The notes under the pieces: model-generated
Database searches by the model: none
Seen by the model: the letters and a program-made list of their open reading frames with translations, nothing else
Told to the model about the DNA's origin: nothing
Part shown: piece by piece, positions 29,103 to 41,630 of the stretch
How positions within the stretch are numbered: position 1 is the stretch's first letter
Layout: each line of letters begins with the position of its first letter
Made by a program: the position numbers and the translations under genes
Assembly (NCBI RefSeq): GCF_040436345.1
Contig: NC_133221.1
Span: 18,535,165 to 18,599,164 of the forward strand
DNA length: 64,000 bases
DNA from: Pagrus major
Taxonomy: Eukaryota; Chordata; Actinopteri; Spariformes; Sparidae
Direction of reading: 5' to 3'

Positions 29103-29319
29103 TTTGTGGACTACAAAACTTAACCTGACTTTCCATTTGCATTAGGTTGAGTAGATAATGACTGTATTTTCATTTTTGGGTGAACTTTTTCGGAGGACTT
29201 TCGGTGGCGTCTTGCTGGTGGTGGCAGCATGAGAACGACTGCTCCCTGAAAACCCCTGACAAAACTCGCATATTCGTTTAAAACAGTAACAAAAAGAGTG
29301 AAGTCAACACTGCCCTAAA

Positions 29320-29598
29320 GTGAAGACAATGTCAAGAGGTGCAGGGAAAAAAGGAGAGCGCGACAGGAAAGAAACTAATGAAACAATGGACACGTCAGCT
29401 GAGGAGCATTATGAACAGCATGCTGCAGTTCTGGCAGAACTACACACGTTAAGACAGGAACACAAAGAAGCCGCTCATGAAACTAAAACTGCCTTGACAA
29501 GACTTGAAAAAAAAAACATTAAAGAAATGGTGGAGAAGAAAACAGGCAAAGAACTACTGTGTTGGAGGAAAGACAAAACAGGCGAACTGTTCCTTTAA
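29320..29598 (+). mobile_element. 5' fragment of an L1/Tx1-like LINE ORF1
   Basis: An open frame codes a Lys/Glu-rich coiled-coil start (MSRGAGKKGERDRKETNE, then HAAVLAELHTLRQEHKEAAHE) resembling the N-terminus of fish L1/Tx1-type ORF1 (transposase-22-like) proteins. It is cut after about 60 recognisable residues; the RNA-binding domain and all of ORF2 are missing. The likely 5' leader starts near 29190. Not a host gene. The family call comes from residue pattern only. Confidence 0.6.
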
Positions 29599-30076
29599 TT
29601 TCTTGCACAGTAACTTGATCTGCAAACTGCAAAGTAACTAGTAACCACAGCTGTCAGTGTAATAAAGTAAAAAGCACATTCAATTACTTCAGGTACATTT
29701 ACTGTGAAAACATCTGTACCATGATGAATTCTACAGCTGAAAAATCTCTGTTGATCCATTGTTTAGTATCTAAATCTGTTTGTTTTTATCAAAATAACCT
29801 TTTTCATTGTTAATAATACTTATACTGCTGCTTGTACCACTACTACTATCAATGATAATAACTGCTTCTATAAAAAAGTACATTTCACTTCAAACCATCT
29901 TGTGCACAGAAATATCATTCACACATCACAATGTTTTTCTTATTTATTTCTTAATTGTTAAAGTCCGTAAATAAATGTGTATTTGAAAAACCAAAACCCT
30001 TAAATCTTGTGTTGTTCTGGTGGAATTGCCCTTTAATTGACACCTGCAGTAGTTTGGCATGAGTCAGATGCTTTCG

Positions 30077-30098
30077 TTTCAGTTCAGTTCAGTTCAGT
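30077..30098. repeat. Short (AGTTC)n tandem repeat
   Basis: Four units of AGTTC in otherwise unique intergenic sequence, 450 bp downstream of the prok1 stop codon. Confidence 0.85.
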
Positions 30099-30547
30099 AA
30101 GTCAGCAAAGTCAAGAGTTTTCTCTGATTATGACCTTCATCTTAATCAGATTGTGATTAAAACCACCTGACACCTCCATCCCATAAAACACACTATGTTT
30201 AATCAAGCAACATAAACTGCTCATGGAAAAAGGGCATGACAATGTTGTTATTACATTTTTATTGACAATAATATATTTATACATTTCTCTTGATAAATTA
30301 ACATAAAATGAGCAGGAAAACAAAACAATCACAAATAACACATTTGTTTATTAAGAAGTAAAAAGTGTCTGATGTCTACTGAGGCTCTGTTCTTTTCTGT
30401 CCTTGATATGTGGATTAATAGAATCAAAACTATGTATTATAGTGCATAGAGAACACAAATGAAGAATACAGTCAGTGAAGATAAAATATGTTTCTGATCT
30501 TCACTCCGAAATGCTGTTTCTGTCACGCTCCTCTTCATCTGCATGTT

Positions 30548-32236
30548 TTAAAAGTCCATGTTTTTGAAGTCTTCAGTACATCTGTACCTGCTCTCATCGT
30601 ACCTGGTGCACACCAAGTGGGGCAGACAGGGGCAGGTGTGATGTTGCCTTTTGCCTGGATAGGGCACCTGAAAGTGGGAAAAAGAGGAGGAGGAGGAGGA
30701 GGTGATAATCTGACAGTTTAAATCCTTCATCGGCTGACAAGTGGAGCTGCAGGTCTTTTTAAAAAGCTGCTCTTTAAAACTCTGAATTAGATGGATGTGG
30801 TGTTAGAACAACTAATTGTTGCCATTTGATCAAAGTGATGTATGGCTCTGATTGGACGCTTCACTCCGGAGAGGAGATCAATAGCTCCTGCATTTATCAG
30901 CAGCTTTTCTAAAGCTTCAGCCAACCTGCCAGCACTTGATATCATCTGAGTTTCCACTAACACCGAGAACAAGTGTGGGCGAGAGAGAAAAAGAGTATGA
31001 GACTGTGATGCAGGCAGATTAGTGACTTCACATTTCTCCCCACCTTGTGACTAAAGGGATGGCATTCATCCCCTTCCACACCTCTCGGGACGCACATCCT
31101 CAGACCCCTCAGCCACAGACTGACGGCACAGCAAAAACCAAACCCACACTGCATGTCTCTTTCACAGGCCTGCAGGAGATACAGACATTAAAAGAATAAA
31201 AGAGGCAGAAGGTCAGACAAGGGGAGTTCTTTTGATGCCAGTGAATTAGTTTTGCTCTATTCTGTGTTAATAGGGACGTCCTCTCATGTTCTTACAGTCA
31301 GAGACATTTCATCCATTGCCCGTCATCTCCCTAATCCATTTACAAATGAATATCAATCAGAGGACTGAGATAATTTCCTATCGTTTTTCCAGCCGACTTG
31401 AAGCGGAGGAGGATGTGGTCTCCTGTCACTCATGTGTAATCAAATTTTAGACAATTATCCTGAAAATTGGACTGTGCTGTTTGCATATATAGCTTTTTTT
31501 ATGGGCACATTTATCGATTGAACGTGCGACCAAAAATCAAGAGTCAAGGGCTGGTAGTACTTAAAACAAAGTATACGTAAAGGATTGACTGCAAGTACAG
31601 CACATTTCGCAATGCACTGACACAATTTGTGTTGAAATAACTGGTCAATTAATTAATCAAAAGAAAATAAATTGCCAATTTTCTTATACTAAGTCATTTA
31701 TCAAGCAAAAATGACCAACATTTACTGGCTTCTGCTTCTCAAATGTGAGGATTTGGTGCTTTTCTCTGTCTTATATTGTTGTCAGTTCAGTATCTGGGGG
31801 TTTGGACTTTTTTTGTCAGGCAAAAACAACCTATCGTCACCTTGTGATGGGCATTTGTCACCATTTTACATGTTACACGCTAAATGATTCATTAAGTAAT
31901 CAAAAGAAAACCCTGATGGATTAAGTGATAATGAAAATAACTGTTAAGTGTAATGTGTAAAATCAATGAGTGACTGAATGCACAATCACACAAAGACCGG
32001 ATAATAACAATCTAAAATGTTATTTTAAATGAAACATTACTCAAAAGAGTAATTTGTAATTTAGAGTAATTAGTAAACTCTCCTTAAAATCGTATAAAAC
32101 ATGAATATAATTAACAGATAAAAAATACAGAAAATGACTTTGCCAGATTCGTCTCACTCACCCCGGTGATGACAGCTCCTCTGGACAGGCTCAGAGACAC
32201 CAGCAGCAAAGACAGCAGCACCGCCCTGAAGCCCAT
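30548..32236 (-). CDS. prok1: Prokineticin 1 (AVITGA-family secreted ligand), 3 exons, complete
   Basis: Small secreted ligand of the GPCRs PROKR1/PROKR2, acting in gut contraction, angiogenesis and neuronal signalling. Exons in transcription order: 32162-32236, 31044-31169, 30548-30667, all phase 0; 106 residues (human PROK1 105). A 20-residue signal peptide is followed by the AVITG N-terminus essential for receptor activation, with the intron exactly after AVITG, then [14 protein letters not shown] and ten cysteines in colipase-fold spacing. The end [15 protein letters not shown], with a C-terminal FKNMDF, is closer to PROK1 (FKNINF) than PROK2. Neighbouring lamtor5 and slc16a4, as in human 1p13, support prok1. 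Minus-strand AATAAA candidates lie at 30347-30352 and near 30258. No defect seen. Confidence 0.93.
31617..31945. repeat. AATTAATCGATT-type dispersed repeat in prok1 intron 1
   Basis: It begins with GGTCAATTAATTAATCAAAAG and ends with CATTAAGTAATCAAAAGAAA and GATAATGAAAATAACTGTTA. These ATTAATC-rich ends recur at 37040, 46795 and 62780. The middle (CAAATGTGAGGATTTGGTGC) is a phrase I know from fish repeats of this sort. Borders are approximate. Confidence 0.55.
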
Positions 32237-33760
32237 GACAGCAACAGGAGAACTGGACTCTCACAACACCCTCAACACTGGACAACAGCTGTTAACGCTC
32301 TCTCTAGCACCTCGCACTGGATCCCCGGCTCTCCAGTCACTCATAAAGGTTCCCAGAACTCCTCAGAGGGGGGAGCTGCACTCTCTCCCTCTCTTTATCC
32401 ACCTCAGACCCCCACCCAACACTCTCTCCCTTCCTCCCTCTCTCCCTCCCTCCCTCTTTCCCCTTGTCTGACATCCCCCTACGCCCTCTCATCAGAAGCT
32501 TCGTCATCTTACTCATCCGGATGACGGCTGATGGAGGCTCACAGTCGTCCCCTCTACCTGTAGATCTTCAGGGTTTGAGCACATCTGCTCAAAGCAGAGG
32601 CTGACAGTGTTTCCATGACTCAAATGGTCCAAGCTAACACACAAAAAGTATGAAACTCGCCAATTGATGACATTCATATGAGCTGAAATGAATCCGACAC
32701 CTCCATGAGAGAAAAAGGGCACAGGTGCCATGAAATCCAGAGTTATTTGTCAGTCTGGAGCAGCAGGACAAGACAAATCAACATCAAGGCCATATAACAA
32801 GTTTACTCAAATTATCACTGGCTGACTCATGGACTGGGCGTCATGTGAATCGTTTATGTGCTGGAAAGTGATATTCCTTATTTTATTATGGGTGATGTGT
32901 TCCAGAATGCCATGTACTGTGACAGCTGTCGTGTTTAGGACATCACCAGTCTATCCACACTGAGAGAACAAGGCCTATAAGGTTAAAATATCCTCTTTGT
33001 CACATAAACGACTCTGTAATCAGTGTGATGTATATGATCTTAAAGTCACTCTACTTAACAATTGGTTGCAATTAACATTAAATCACTGTTGTATTGGTCA
33101 TATGTGAGCAGACTGTAACGTGAAATGAAAAATTAGACCTTCCCTGTCTCTCTTGGTTGCCGATACAAGCCTGTGGACGATTTGTTTAAGTTGTTTAACT
33201 GTGCTGGACTGTGGATTTCTTTGTGAAGTCCAAAGGATGTGACTTTTTGCACGTCCTCAAGTGCCTCCTCTCAGAGCCTCTCACAGAGAGCAACAGTAGC
33301 TAACGTTAATTTAGAAATGGAGTCCACTAACTTAAACTAATGTCCAGCTTACAGCACAACACAGAAGTTCAACAGAGCCCCTTTAAGTATCTGTTTGGTT
33401 TAAATTTTATGTAAGATGTAAAGGAATAACTTGGTTCAGTTTGTTTCCAGGTTGGAAAGACTCCCGCTCATTTCACCTCTCTGCAAATGCTTAATAAGAA
33501 ACAGCGTCACATAATGGATAATAGAATATGAATAAAATGACCTGATTATGTGCTAAATTGCATAAAAAATAGCTAAATCCCTGAGTTATATTAGTTGTTC
33601 TTCAATACATGTCAGGGTGATGATTCACTGACTCTGATCAGATCTCTATTTTGGGTTCGGCTCATTTGGAGATTTACTGTGGTTGTAAAGGGGCCATATG
33701 TAGAAAATAATGGGATCTACTCTTTATGCCAACCTCCCTTCAGACAAGATGAAAGATTCC

Positions 33761-33820
<60 letters not shown>

Positions 33821-34980
33821 TGCACCATGATGCATGTTTGTGTGTGTGAGAAGAGAAGAAGATATCACATGCATGTGGACCTTTTAAATCATTATGCATG
33901 CATAAACTTTCCCTTGTGCGTGTGTTAGCCTACGTGCACCCTCCGACAGTGATGGGCAGCAGCTTGTCAGCAGAAGCAGCCGGGCTGTGATTTAAACAGC
34001 GAGGAGAGAAATATGAGTGAGCAAAGAGGAGAGGAAAGGATGGGAATTAGAGGAGAAGAGGGGGAGCATACCCCATGGGTTAGTCAGCAGGACATTACCC
34101 CAGGTGATGGATTCCTCCAATGCAGCGGCCACATAATTACATTCACCCATTTCTGCCCTGTCAGCAGGAGCACTGAAGCCTCACCGTCTTGGGATAGGCA
34201 GCAGAAATCATGCAGGGAGGTGAGCCCGGGCAGTGGCCTCCGGCCAACTTTTGAAGAAAACACATTAATAAAATGTGTCAACAAAAGGCAAGAAACAAGC
34301 TCTGGTTTACACTCATAATATTAATACTATATTTTATGTTCAATAAAGACTAGACACTGGTAAAGTTCACATTATGTTGAGAAATGTTGTAAGTATTTAT
34401 CTTTATCTTCTTGTTTTCTAAAGCTGAATGTCCAAAAAAAACTTCATGTGTCTCCAAATATCTGTGTTATGACTGAGGAGCATGTGACTCTGGAGCTTTT
34501 TTAGCTTATTTGTGAGAGTCATCTGAGTGTGACTGCCTCTGCAATGCGAGAGAACAGGGCGGGAGCTACATTATCAATAAAGATTCCAGAGGGGGAAAAA
34601 AATAGCTCAAGTAATGTAATTTTATATTTATGCAACTCTGAATATCAAAATCAATTTCTCACTGAGGCCTGGATGAAGAGAGTGACATGTGAATGATGAC
34701 ATATAGAGAGGCAGGCTTTCATCACATAACTAATCCAGTTTAGAAAATGATTTCAGTCCAGCCACGTAGAAGAAGCCACGAATAATAATAATTGCATCAA
34801 CACTATATTAAGCTTATATATCAAGTGCTGATGGCAGAATATGAAATCTCCTCACATATACATATAAACACCATCTAACTAACCATAGCTATCTTGCAGT
34901 AGATATAAAATACATGTATTTGAATAATGACTCACTATACACTTTAAAGTCTTCATTTTTTAGATCAAATATCACTCTTA
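32237..34980. other. Intergenic region between prok1 and lamtor5 (divergent starts)
   Basis: Holds upstream sequence of both genes. A CT-rich stretch (32421-32465) and one long (TG)n tract (33762-33819) are present. I see no conserved coding segment on either strand. Confidence 0.45.
33762..33819. repeat. (TG)29 microsatellite
   Basis: Uninterrupted 58-bp TG dinucleotide tract. The open frames that run through it on both strands are low-complexity artefacts. Confidence 0.97.
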
Positions 34981-35048
34981 CCGTCAATTTGGGGGTTGTT
35001 TATTATTTTGCCGCCTTTCGTGTAGTTTGTCCTCACAGGCACCCTTCG

Positions 35049-35082
35049 TTCACGTGACAGTCAGCTGACTCCACCCGGAAGC
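35049..35082 (+). promoter_or_regulatory. lamtor5: lamtor5 promoter: CLEAR-like E-box and ETS site
   Basis: TTCACGTGAC (35049-35058) matches nine of ten bases of the CLEAR consensus GTCACGTGAC bound by TFEB/TFE3. CCGGAAGC (35075-35082), an ETS-family core, lies 17 bases downstream. Both lie 75-110 bases upstream of the lamtor5 ATG. The sites are visible directly; their use is inferred. Confidence 0.6.
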
Positions 35083-35156
35083 TCTGAGGAAGCAGACAAC
35101 AAAACAAAACTTCCTCCACAAAACTTACATTTTGCAGTTATTTACGGTTGTTAGTG

Positions 35157-38100
35157 ATGGAGTCGACCCTCGAACAACATCTAGATGACACGTAAGTTGA
35201 TACCGGACTCAGTTTGAGTTTGTATTTTAAATGTCGGGACGTTAAAGACGACTTATCGCTCTTTGTTTGTTTGTTGTTGGCAGCATGAAAAATCCAGCAG
35301 TCGTCGGGGTGCTGTGCACGGATCAACAGGGACACAACCTGGGCTGTAAGAAAACAGAGTTGCTTGGTCTATCTGAGGTTTTTCAGGAATGTGTTTCTCA
35401 GAATTAATTACACCAAACTTACCTTTGCTTGAGGGGGAAGTGAGGGTTTCCTCTGTTGTTAGCTCCCATGACATTACTGCAAATAAGTACACCTGCTTCA
35501 GACAGGAAAGACTCATTTCTACATGTGAATCACTCAAATAACTGACCGATGATGCTGTCATTGATGTTTTAAACAACACTTGTCCAATGATTATTTACTT
35601 AATAAAACTTGTATATAGTTTTTTTTCCTCCAATTTCTGAACATTTTCCTGAAACACAATCTTCTTAAAACATCAAGTTTAATCACGACCTCGTTTTATA
35701 CCAAACAGCACTCTCACTCTAAACAAGAGCTGAAGCCGTAAGTTTATTAATTTAGGAGTCGAAAATGCTTGGTAGCTATTTTGTTAATTGCTTAACAACT
35801 AAATATAATTTTTTAAGCATAAATGGCACAAACAAAGTGGATACAGCTTGTCTAATGTGACTGTTTTAGTCTTTTATGATAGTAAACTGAACATCTTGGG
35901 GTTTTCGACGGTTGTCGAGTAAAACAGCATATTTAAGACATCACCGTTGGCTCTGGACACTTGTGATAACCATTTTTCATCATTTGGTGACATTTTAAAG
36001 ACCAATAGAAGTATGAATTAATTAAAAAAATATATCTGATTATGAAAACAATTATTCATTGTAGTCCAATAACGAACATGTACCTCATGAGTCAAAGGAA
36101 AGAAAGACATTTTGATCAGAGCCAAGACAGTGAAATGTTTGAATAACAGTGTTAGTATCACAGATGCCACTCAACTAGTGTTTCTTGCTGTCATTTCTTA
36201 TTGACACTAACCTCGTGTCATAAAAACATTAGTTCAAACAGTCTATTTACTGGTTTCTAATTGTAAATATTCACCTCTCTGTCCCCTATTAACAGTAATT
36301 ACCTTCTGTGTAACAGAAATGTCAAACTGAAAGTAGAAAAAAAAACCACATCTCATTTCACCTAATTTATGCAGGAAGTGTAAAGAAAAAAAGAAACCAC
36401 TAACTGGCCATCTAAACACTCTTTTCTGTCTGTTCACAGCATGTTATCAGCTATTTATCCAACTGTTCTGCATGTCGAGTCTGTGACATCCTGAAAGACG
36501 GGAGTATAGGTTCTGTCCTCCCTCTGTCTCTTCCTTCTGTGTTTTACTGCTCCAACCAAAACACATCACATACAGTAAATTTCACATCTTCCCTTTTGTA
36601 AAAGCAGGCTTTTGTAAAAGCAGGCTGTTGTCCCACTCTGATGTTGGCCTGGTTCATAGTCAGTAACTGTGGTACCCACATAATGGCCAGTTTTCCCCGA
36701 GTGTGAAGTTCTTATTTAATGTGTTTGAGAAATGACAGCTGTAAACAACAACATGTGAAAGTTAAGGACGACTGAAGTTGAATTTGCAGGAAGTATACAA
36801 CATTATCAATTAGCACTGAAACTTATGAATCATTGTTTTCGTTTTTTGTATTTATTTTATTTTTTACACACACACACACACACACACAACCACACGCACA
36901 CACAAGACCAAGAAAAAAGGGGGAAAGGTGGGTATCGAGAAGGGACACTATCCTGGGAACCCCACACAAAGTCAGGTGCCAGCACCAGTGTTCTGAATAT
37001 ACCCAAGGGAGGATTTAACATAGTTCAGAGAGCAGCTTGGATGTGAATAGGCCTGCAACTAATGAATGAATGAATGAATTTATTGTCGATCAATGTTGAC
37101 TTTGTTCTCGATTGATTGATTAGTTGTTTGTTCTGTAAAATGTCAGAAAATGGTTGACAAATGTCTATCAGTGTTTCCCCGAGCACAACATGATCTTGTA
37201 AAATGTTTTGTTTTGTCCACAACCATAAGATATTCAGTGTACTATCATAGAGGAGTGAAGAAACCAGAAAACATTCACATTTAGGAAGCTTAAATCAGGG
37301 GAAAAAAATGTTCTCCTTAAAATATAACTCAAACCAATTCATGTATTATCAAAATAATTGGCGATTAATTTAAAAGCTGACGATTAACTGATTAATTATT
37401 GAAGCTCCAGATGTAAGACAAAAAATCAATCCATCATCATTCACTGGTTGACCTGTATTTTTAAAAACAAAAAACTGTATGAACAAACCTCCACCAGAAG
37501 GTGTACCTAAGTGAGATGTGATTGAAAAATGACCTTACTGAAGTCCAAGACCTATGAGTCCACTGTTAACTTCTGTCGGGTCATGGCTGCTTGTTTCATT
37601 CAGTCCAGATCTGCCTTGAGCCAGTTCTCCAGATAAAACAGTTGGGTTAGCTCACTTCCTTTCACCAGGAGATGAAACCTTCTACACATTTATGTTTGAC
37701 AGGTTATGACTGCAGTGAAAATAAAATTCAACTGTCTCCTTGATCAACATGATAAAAACATGTAGATTTTAACTTTGGAGAGCCACACCTAGTGGTTGTA
37801 GATACAACAGATGGTTGGATGCACTCCAGTTACCTCAGGAGAAAGTTTCATTAGTGCTTCTTTTGTCTTTCTTCAGTGCTGCACATTAACACTCTGTTTT
37901 TATCTAATAATCACCAGGCCGAGGCTCCCTGTCTGATGAACATGGCGGTGTTGTGTCAGTTTTGGCCAAACAAGCTGCAGCTCTCACCAGAGACCCGACA
38001 GACACCCCGACTGTTTGCCTGGAGTCTGAGTCAGGGTGAGAACTGCCTCAAGCTTTTTGTCTTTTTTGCTTGACTGACTCTTCTTTTTTCTCCTTCTCAG

Positions 38101-39491
38101 TGAATTTAAGAGTTCTGACTGTAGTGGGTTTGATTAATACTCAGAGAAGATCAGTAAATCCTGGGCAAACAGTTGAAAGAGATCCAAAATCAAAGATCGA
38201 GTGTTCATTATTTGCAACTCAGACTCAAAGTTTGGCAAAGGAGGTTATTTTCATTTGCATGGCTGTGCTGCCACCTTCTGGACAAAACATCATCTTTTGC
38301 ACGTATATCAATGACTTCAACTCCCACCAGTACTTATTATTGTTATTGATAGAAAGAAGTTATTTAAAATGTTAGACGATATTGTGATTGTCTTCACTCT
38401 GTAGATGAGCCTGCTGCCTTGTTGTGACTTGTAGGCTGGTTTCTAAGATTACAGTGTCTGTCAACAAGGTGTAAATCAATGACTTGATGACTGGGACAGA
38501 TATTGAATTTCAAAACAAAATGTTACAGGCATTCATCCATCCAATCCATAATCAGCTACTAGGTCAAGTTATTTCAGTTTGGGTTTGTGCTGAAGTTGAG
38601 GATTTTAAGGTCAACATTCAATGACTTTCGATATTTCTTCTTTTTAAATAGCATATTTGTTTCAAAAAACTGAGTAATTTCATGCCAACTCACCCAGAAC
38701 TTTTCCCATTTCATTTCCTGGATTTCCTTGAATTAATTCATGTTAAAACTTCTATTAAAATTATGTATTTTTGAAGTTTAGCCTGGATTGGGTTGAAATT
38801 TGTCCTGAACATCTTCATAATAATGATAATGCTGATAATAATATGTTTATTTGTATAGCACTTATCAAAACCAGCATTACAAAGTGCTTCACAACAAACA
38901 CAATAATAAAATTCAAAGTAATTAAAGACAATAAAGCTATTAACAATGGATGATTAACACCAAAGATCAAAGGTTAGAAAAGCAATGGGTACATTCAAAT
39001 AGAGCTAGACTTAAGTGCAATATCAAGAATAAAGTAAAGTGTAATTAAAAAGAAAAAATAAACCTCAAACTTAAACACCCTTATAAGAAGAACTTTGCAT
39101 AAAAAATAAGTCTTTAAAAGCAGTCCAAGGGTACTTGGCAGGACTTGGTTGGACTTGCCATGTGGAGTGACCCAACTTATTTGTGGGAGGTTGAGAAAGC
39201 CTATGAAACAGCATTTACACTTGGCACAATGTGAATTTATTGATGATGATGATGATAAATACTTAAGATAACTGTTATAGTCATAATACCAGAAGCAGTA
39301 ATAATGCAGTCCGAAGGAGAGAGATCCACGGATGTTGACTAATCCCTCTTATTTGTCTGTATGATTATTGTTTATCATAAAAACAATTGTGTCTAATTGA
39401 ATTGTTTTTCTGTTTGTTTGTTTTCTATAGAAACATTCTGGTGAGGACTCATGGGACCATCACAGTAGCAGTTCACAAGATAGCATCCTGA
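35157..39491 (+). CDS. lamtor5: LAMTOR5 (HBXIP), Ragulator complex subunit, 4 exons, complete
   Basis: Roadblock-fold subunit of the pentameric Ragulator, which anchors Rag GTPases on the lysosome surface for amino-acid activation of mTORC1. Exons: 35157-35191, 35284-35345, 37918-38035, 39431-39491, with phases matching; 91 residues, the same as human. The start [20 protein letters not shown], the core [24 protein letters not shown] and the end [10 protein letters not shown] align with human along the whole length. The second intron is long (2.57 kb) and carries a (CA)n tract and a dispersed repeat. The third carries a LINE 3'-end fragment. No defects are seen. Confidence 0.96.
36866..36889. 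repeat. (CA)12 microsatellite in lamtor5 intron 2
   Basis: Uninterrupted CA tract of about 24 bp, followed by imperfect CA-rich sequence to about 36905. Confidence 0.95.
37040..37410. repeat. AATTAATCGATT-type dispersed repeat in lamtor5 intron 2
   Basis: Shares GATTAGTTGTTTG, AATGTC, CAGTGTTTCC, TTTTGTCCACAACC and GAGTGAAGAAACCAGAAA in the same order with the copy at 46795-47125, and the ends with 62780-63137. It ends in ATTAACTGATTAATTATTGA. An (AATG)n stretch lies at its left edge. Confidence 0.72.
38816..39170 (-). mobile_element. 3'-end fragment of an L2-like LINE or derived SINE, antisense
   Basis: The sequence starts with an (AATAATG)-like run, then GTTTATTTGTATAGCACTTATC and ACAAAGTGCTTCACAA. 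Read on the minus strand this is a typical LINE/SINE 3' end (TTGTGAAGCACTTTGT, then a simple-repeat tail). It lies in lamtor5 intron 3. Its left extent is approximate. Confidence 0.5.
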
Positions 39492-39785
39492 AGACAACAA
39501 GACACACTGAGGAGTTTTACTGTAAAGAAATGTACATCTAAACATACACACAAGTTTTACTCTCACAATCTGATGAACTCTGTGAAAGACTGTCAATTTC
39601 TGCTTGCGTCTGTTGTGTTTTCCATATATTTAGATCTCATATTTAAACCAGAACATGATTGCTAACTTTACTATGTTGAGTGTGATTTCTTTCTTTTATT
39701 TTATTGCTGTCATGTGATGTGTGCGTGTGTCTTTTTGTTCCATACACTTACATCCAAGGCAGTCATGCACAGAATAACAAGCTTT

Positions 39786-39791
39786 AATAAA
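39786..39791 (+). other. lamtor5: lamtor5 polyadenylation signal AATAAA
   Basis: Canonical hexamer about 295 bp after the stop codon, followed within 30 bases by a T-containing region. Confidence 0.65.
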
Positions 39792-39799
39792 CTTTAACT

Positions 39800-40139
39800 T
39801 GACTTCGCGCTGCCCTCTTCCGCGTTAAGTATTCATTATTTTCTCCTTTGCTCAGTGTTTCGTGGTTAACCAATTAACTTTCTTTGGCAGCTGTGTGAAA
39901 TTCTTCACGGACATACAGGTGACAGACAAAAACTTGTTTCAGACTAAACAATCATTAATTAAAGCTGCTGTGAAGCCACTCAAGTCATATTTCACTGAGA
40001 TCTGACCAGTGTTGGGGCGAGACAGCAGCTCTAGTTCGTGGATATTCTGGAGATGTGCTGAGCCCTGATTTGTTTTGAGTATGGATTTGAAAGGTGGCCA
40101 ATTATTACTTACTTCACCTTTTAGGAACGCACTGTAATC
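39800..40139. other. Intergenic region after lamtor5
   Basis: I see no coding or RNA gene in this stretch. A dispersed repeat copy follows it. Confidence 0.4.
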
Positions 40140-40325
40140 TGCAAAAGAACTAAAGTTATAAAATAAATGTAGCAGAGTAAAAGAAAATGCAACATTTGCC
40201 TCCAAAATGTAGTGAAGTGTAAGTACAAAGTAGGCTATTAGAAAATTGAAATACTCAAGTACAAGTACCTAAATATTGTATTAAGCACAGTACTTGAGTA
40301 AATCTACCGAGTTACATTCCATCAC
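40140..40325. repeat. ACTTGAGTA-family repeat, 3' part
   Basis: Contains AATGTAGCAGAGTAAAAGA, TGCCTCCAAAATGTAGTGAA, TAAGTACAAAGTA, and ends AGTACTTGAGTAAATCTAC followed by GTTACATTCCATCACC, a very common fish repeat ending. Same family as the copies at 2205 and 48366. Confidence 0.7.
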
Positions 40326-41179
40326 CGGTTACTGGAAGGCTGGTGTCTGACTGATGGACATTGCTGATGTTCCTTTCATTCTCATGAATAATGTTTTTTG
40401 TTTTTTTTTTCACTTTGTGGCTTATGTATGTCCTGAGAACAACTGGCAGTTTTATATTTTCATACAATTTCCTATAAGCACAATAATAATAATGATAATA
40501 AAAACATCCCAAACTTGCATGGTTCATGCACGGTCCAGGACAGGAAGGCTCTATGGCGGGCGATTAAAACCACCTAGAACATCACTGGTACCCATCTACA
40601 GGGCATCAGTGACATCGATGAAGGGAGATGTCTGCACAGTCTGTTCACCCTACTGCCTTCTGGCAAAAGATACAGAAGTATCTGCTGCCGTCCCACCAGA
40701 CCACAGAGCAGCTTCTTTCTCCAGGCCGTGAGACTCTTTAATTCGTCATCAAGACTCCATTTTCCAAATTAGATGTAGCAGGACTCAAACATTGTTTCAT
40801 CTTTTAAAACTCTTCTGATTTAAAAAAAGATGACAATAAATGAACCTTACCTGGTCATAAGTACACTGTCAATTTTATCTTTCAAGATGTTTAGACCCAT
40901 TTTAATATGCTTGACAACTTCAGTTAACCAAAGTAGATGTCTCCCTAGAGTGGCTTTGCTGTGGTTCTGCCAGTGAGGGATGACTGGAGGAGGGTAACCG
41001 TGGGGTGGACCAGGTGTATCATGCACCTACAGTATCTCTGGGTCATCTTTGGAGCTCCCTTGCAGGAGTGAGCCCCTCCTGTCACAGCACACGGTGTCCT
41101 ATCTGCTGCAGACTGACAGTGCAGTGCGTCTTGGTGGCGCACTGCCTCACACTCAGGACCTGAGGAAAGTCTGCGGTGG

Positions 41180-41598
41180 CTCTGATGTTTAGACCGCAGA
41201 GCTTTTTTCCCCCCCTCCCTCCCTGCCTGTGAGCCCTCAGATGAGGTTCACCACCGCTACGTCTCGGTCACGTGTCTCTCCTCAGTGAAGGCTTTGCTCT
41301 CTGCAGCTCCTCAGCACACAGCCAGCGATGTCGGGGCTGAAACGTGAGATGCAACTCAGAGGGACTCGCTCCTAGAGGCAAAGTTATGGCACGGTCACCA
41401 TCGGAGAAAAAGGTCCCGCAGCAGATCGTCTCAGCCAAAAAGTCCCTCACCGGTGACACGCACTGCTTTCTGGGACGCACATCTCTGGAGCGGGAAACCT
41501 CCAAATTACGCGTCAAATTAAACTAAATGAAAATTGGGACAGGAGCGCAGAAGACTTCAGGTATGTATTTATTCATTATTATTATTATTATTATTTTA

Positions 41599-41630
<32 letters not shown>

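Larger units (their letters stand above)
28432..29720. repeat. ACTTGAGTA-family repeat split by nested insertions
   Basis: The left part (about 28432-28640: GAGGTGGGAAAAGTATTATG, then TATTAGTAGCTTTTTTGTTGC) and the right part (about 29610-29720: CTGCAAAGTAACTAGTAAC then TAATAAAGTAAAAAGCACA) correspond to successive segments of the repeat seen intact elsewhere in the window. The roughly 1 kb between them holds a foldback MITE and an L1/Tx1-like fragment. The nesting order is inferred from this continuity. Confidence 0.55.

Noticed and set aside
29320-29598. Possible small coiled-coil host protein
   Set aside because: Residue pattern matches LINE ORF1 N-termini and it is embedded in a repeat cluster, truncated with no splice continuation.
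33595-33899. Open frames through (TG)n/(CA)n tracts, also at 36825-37046 and 53064-53297
   Set aside because: They are dinucleotide-repeat translations (VCVC or THTH runs) with no domain, and arise from the microsatellites.
41344-41526. 60-residue frame starting MRCNSEGLAPRGK in the CpG-richer region
   Set aside because: No recognisable motif, overlapped by an 82-residue frame on the other strand. Likely noncoding or leader sequence.
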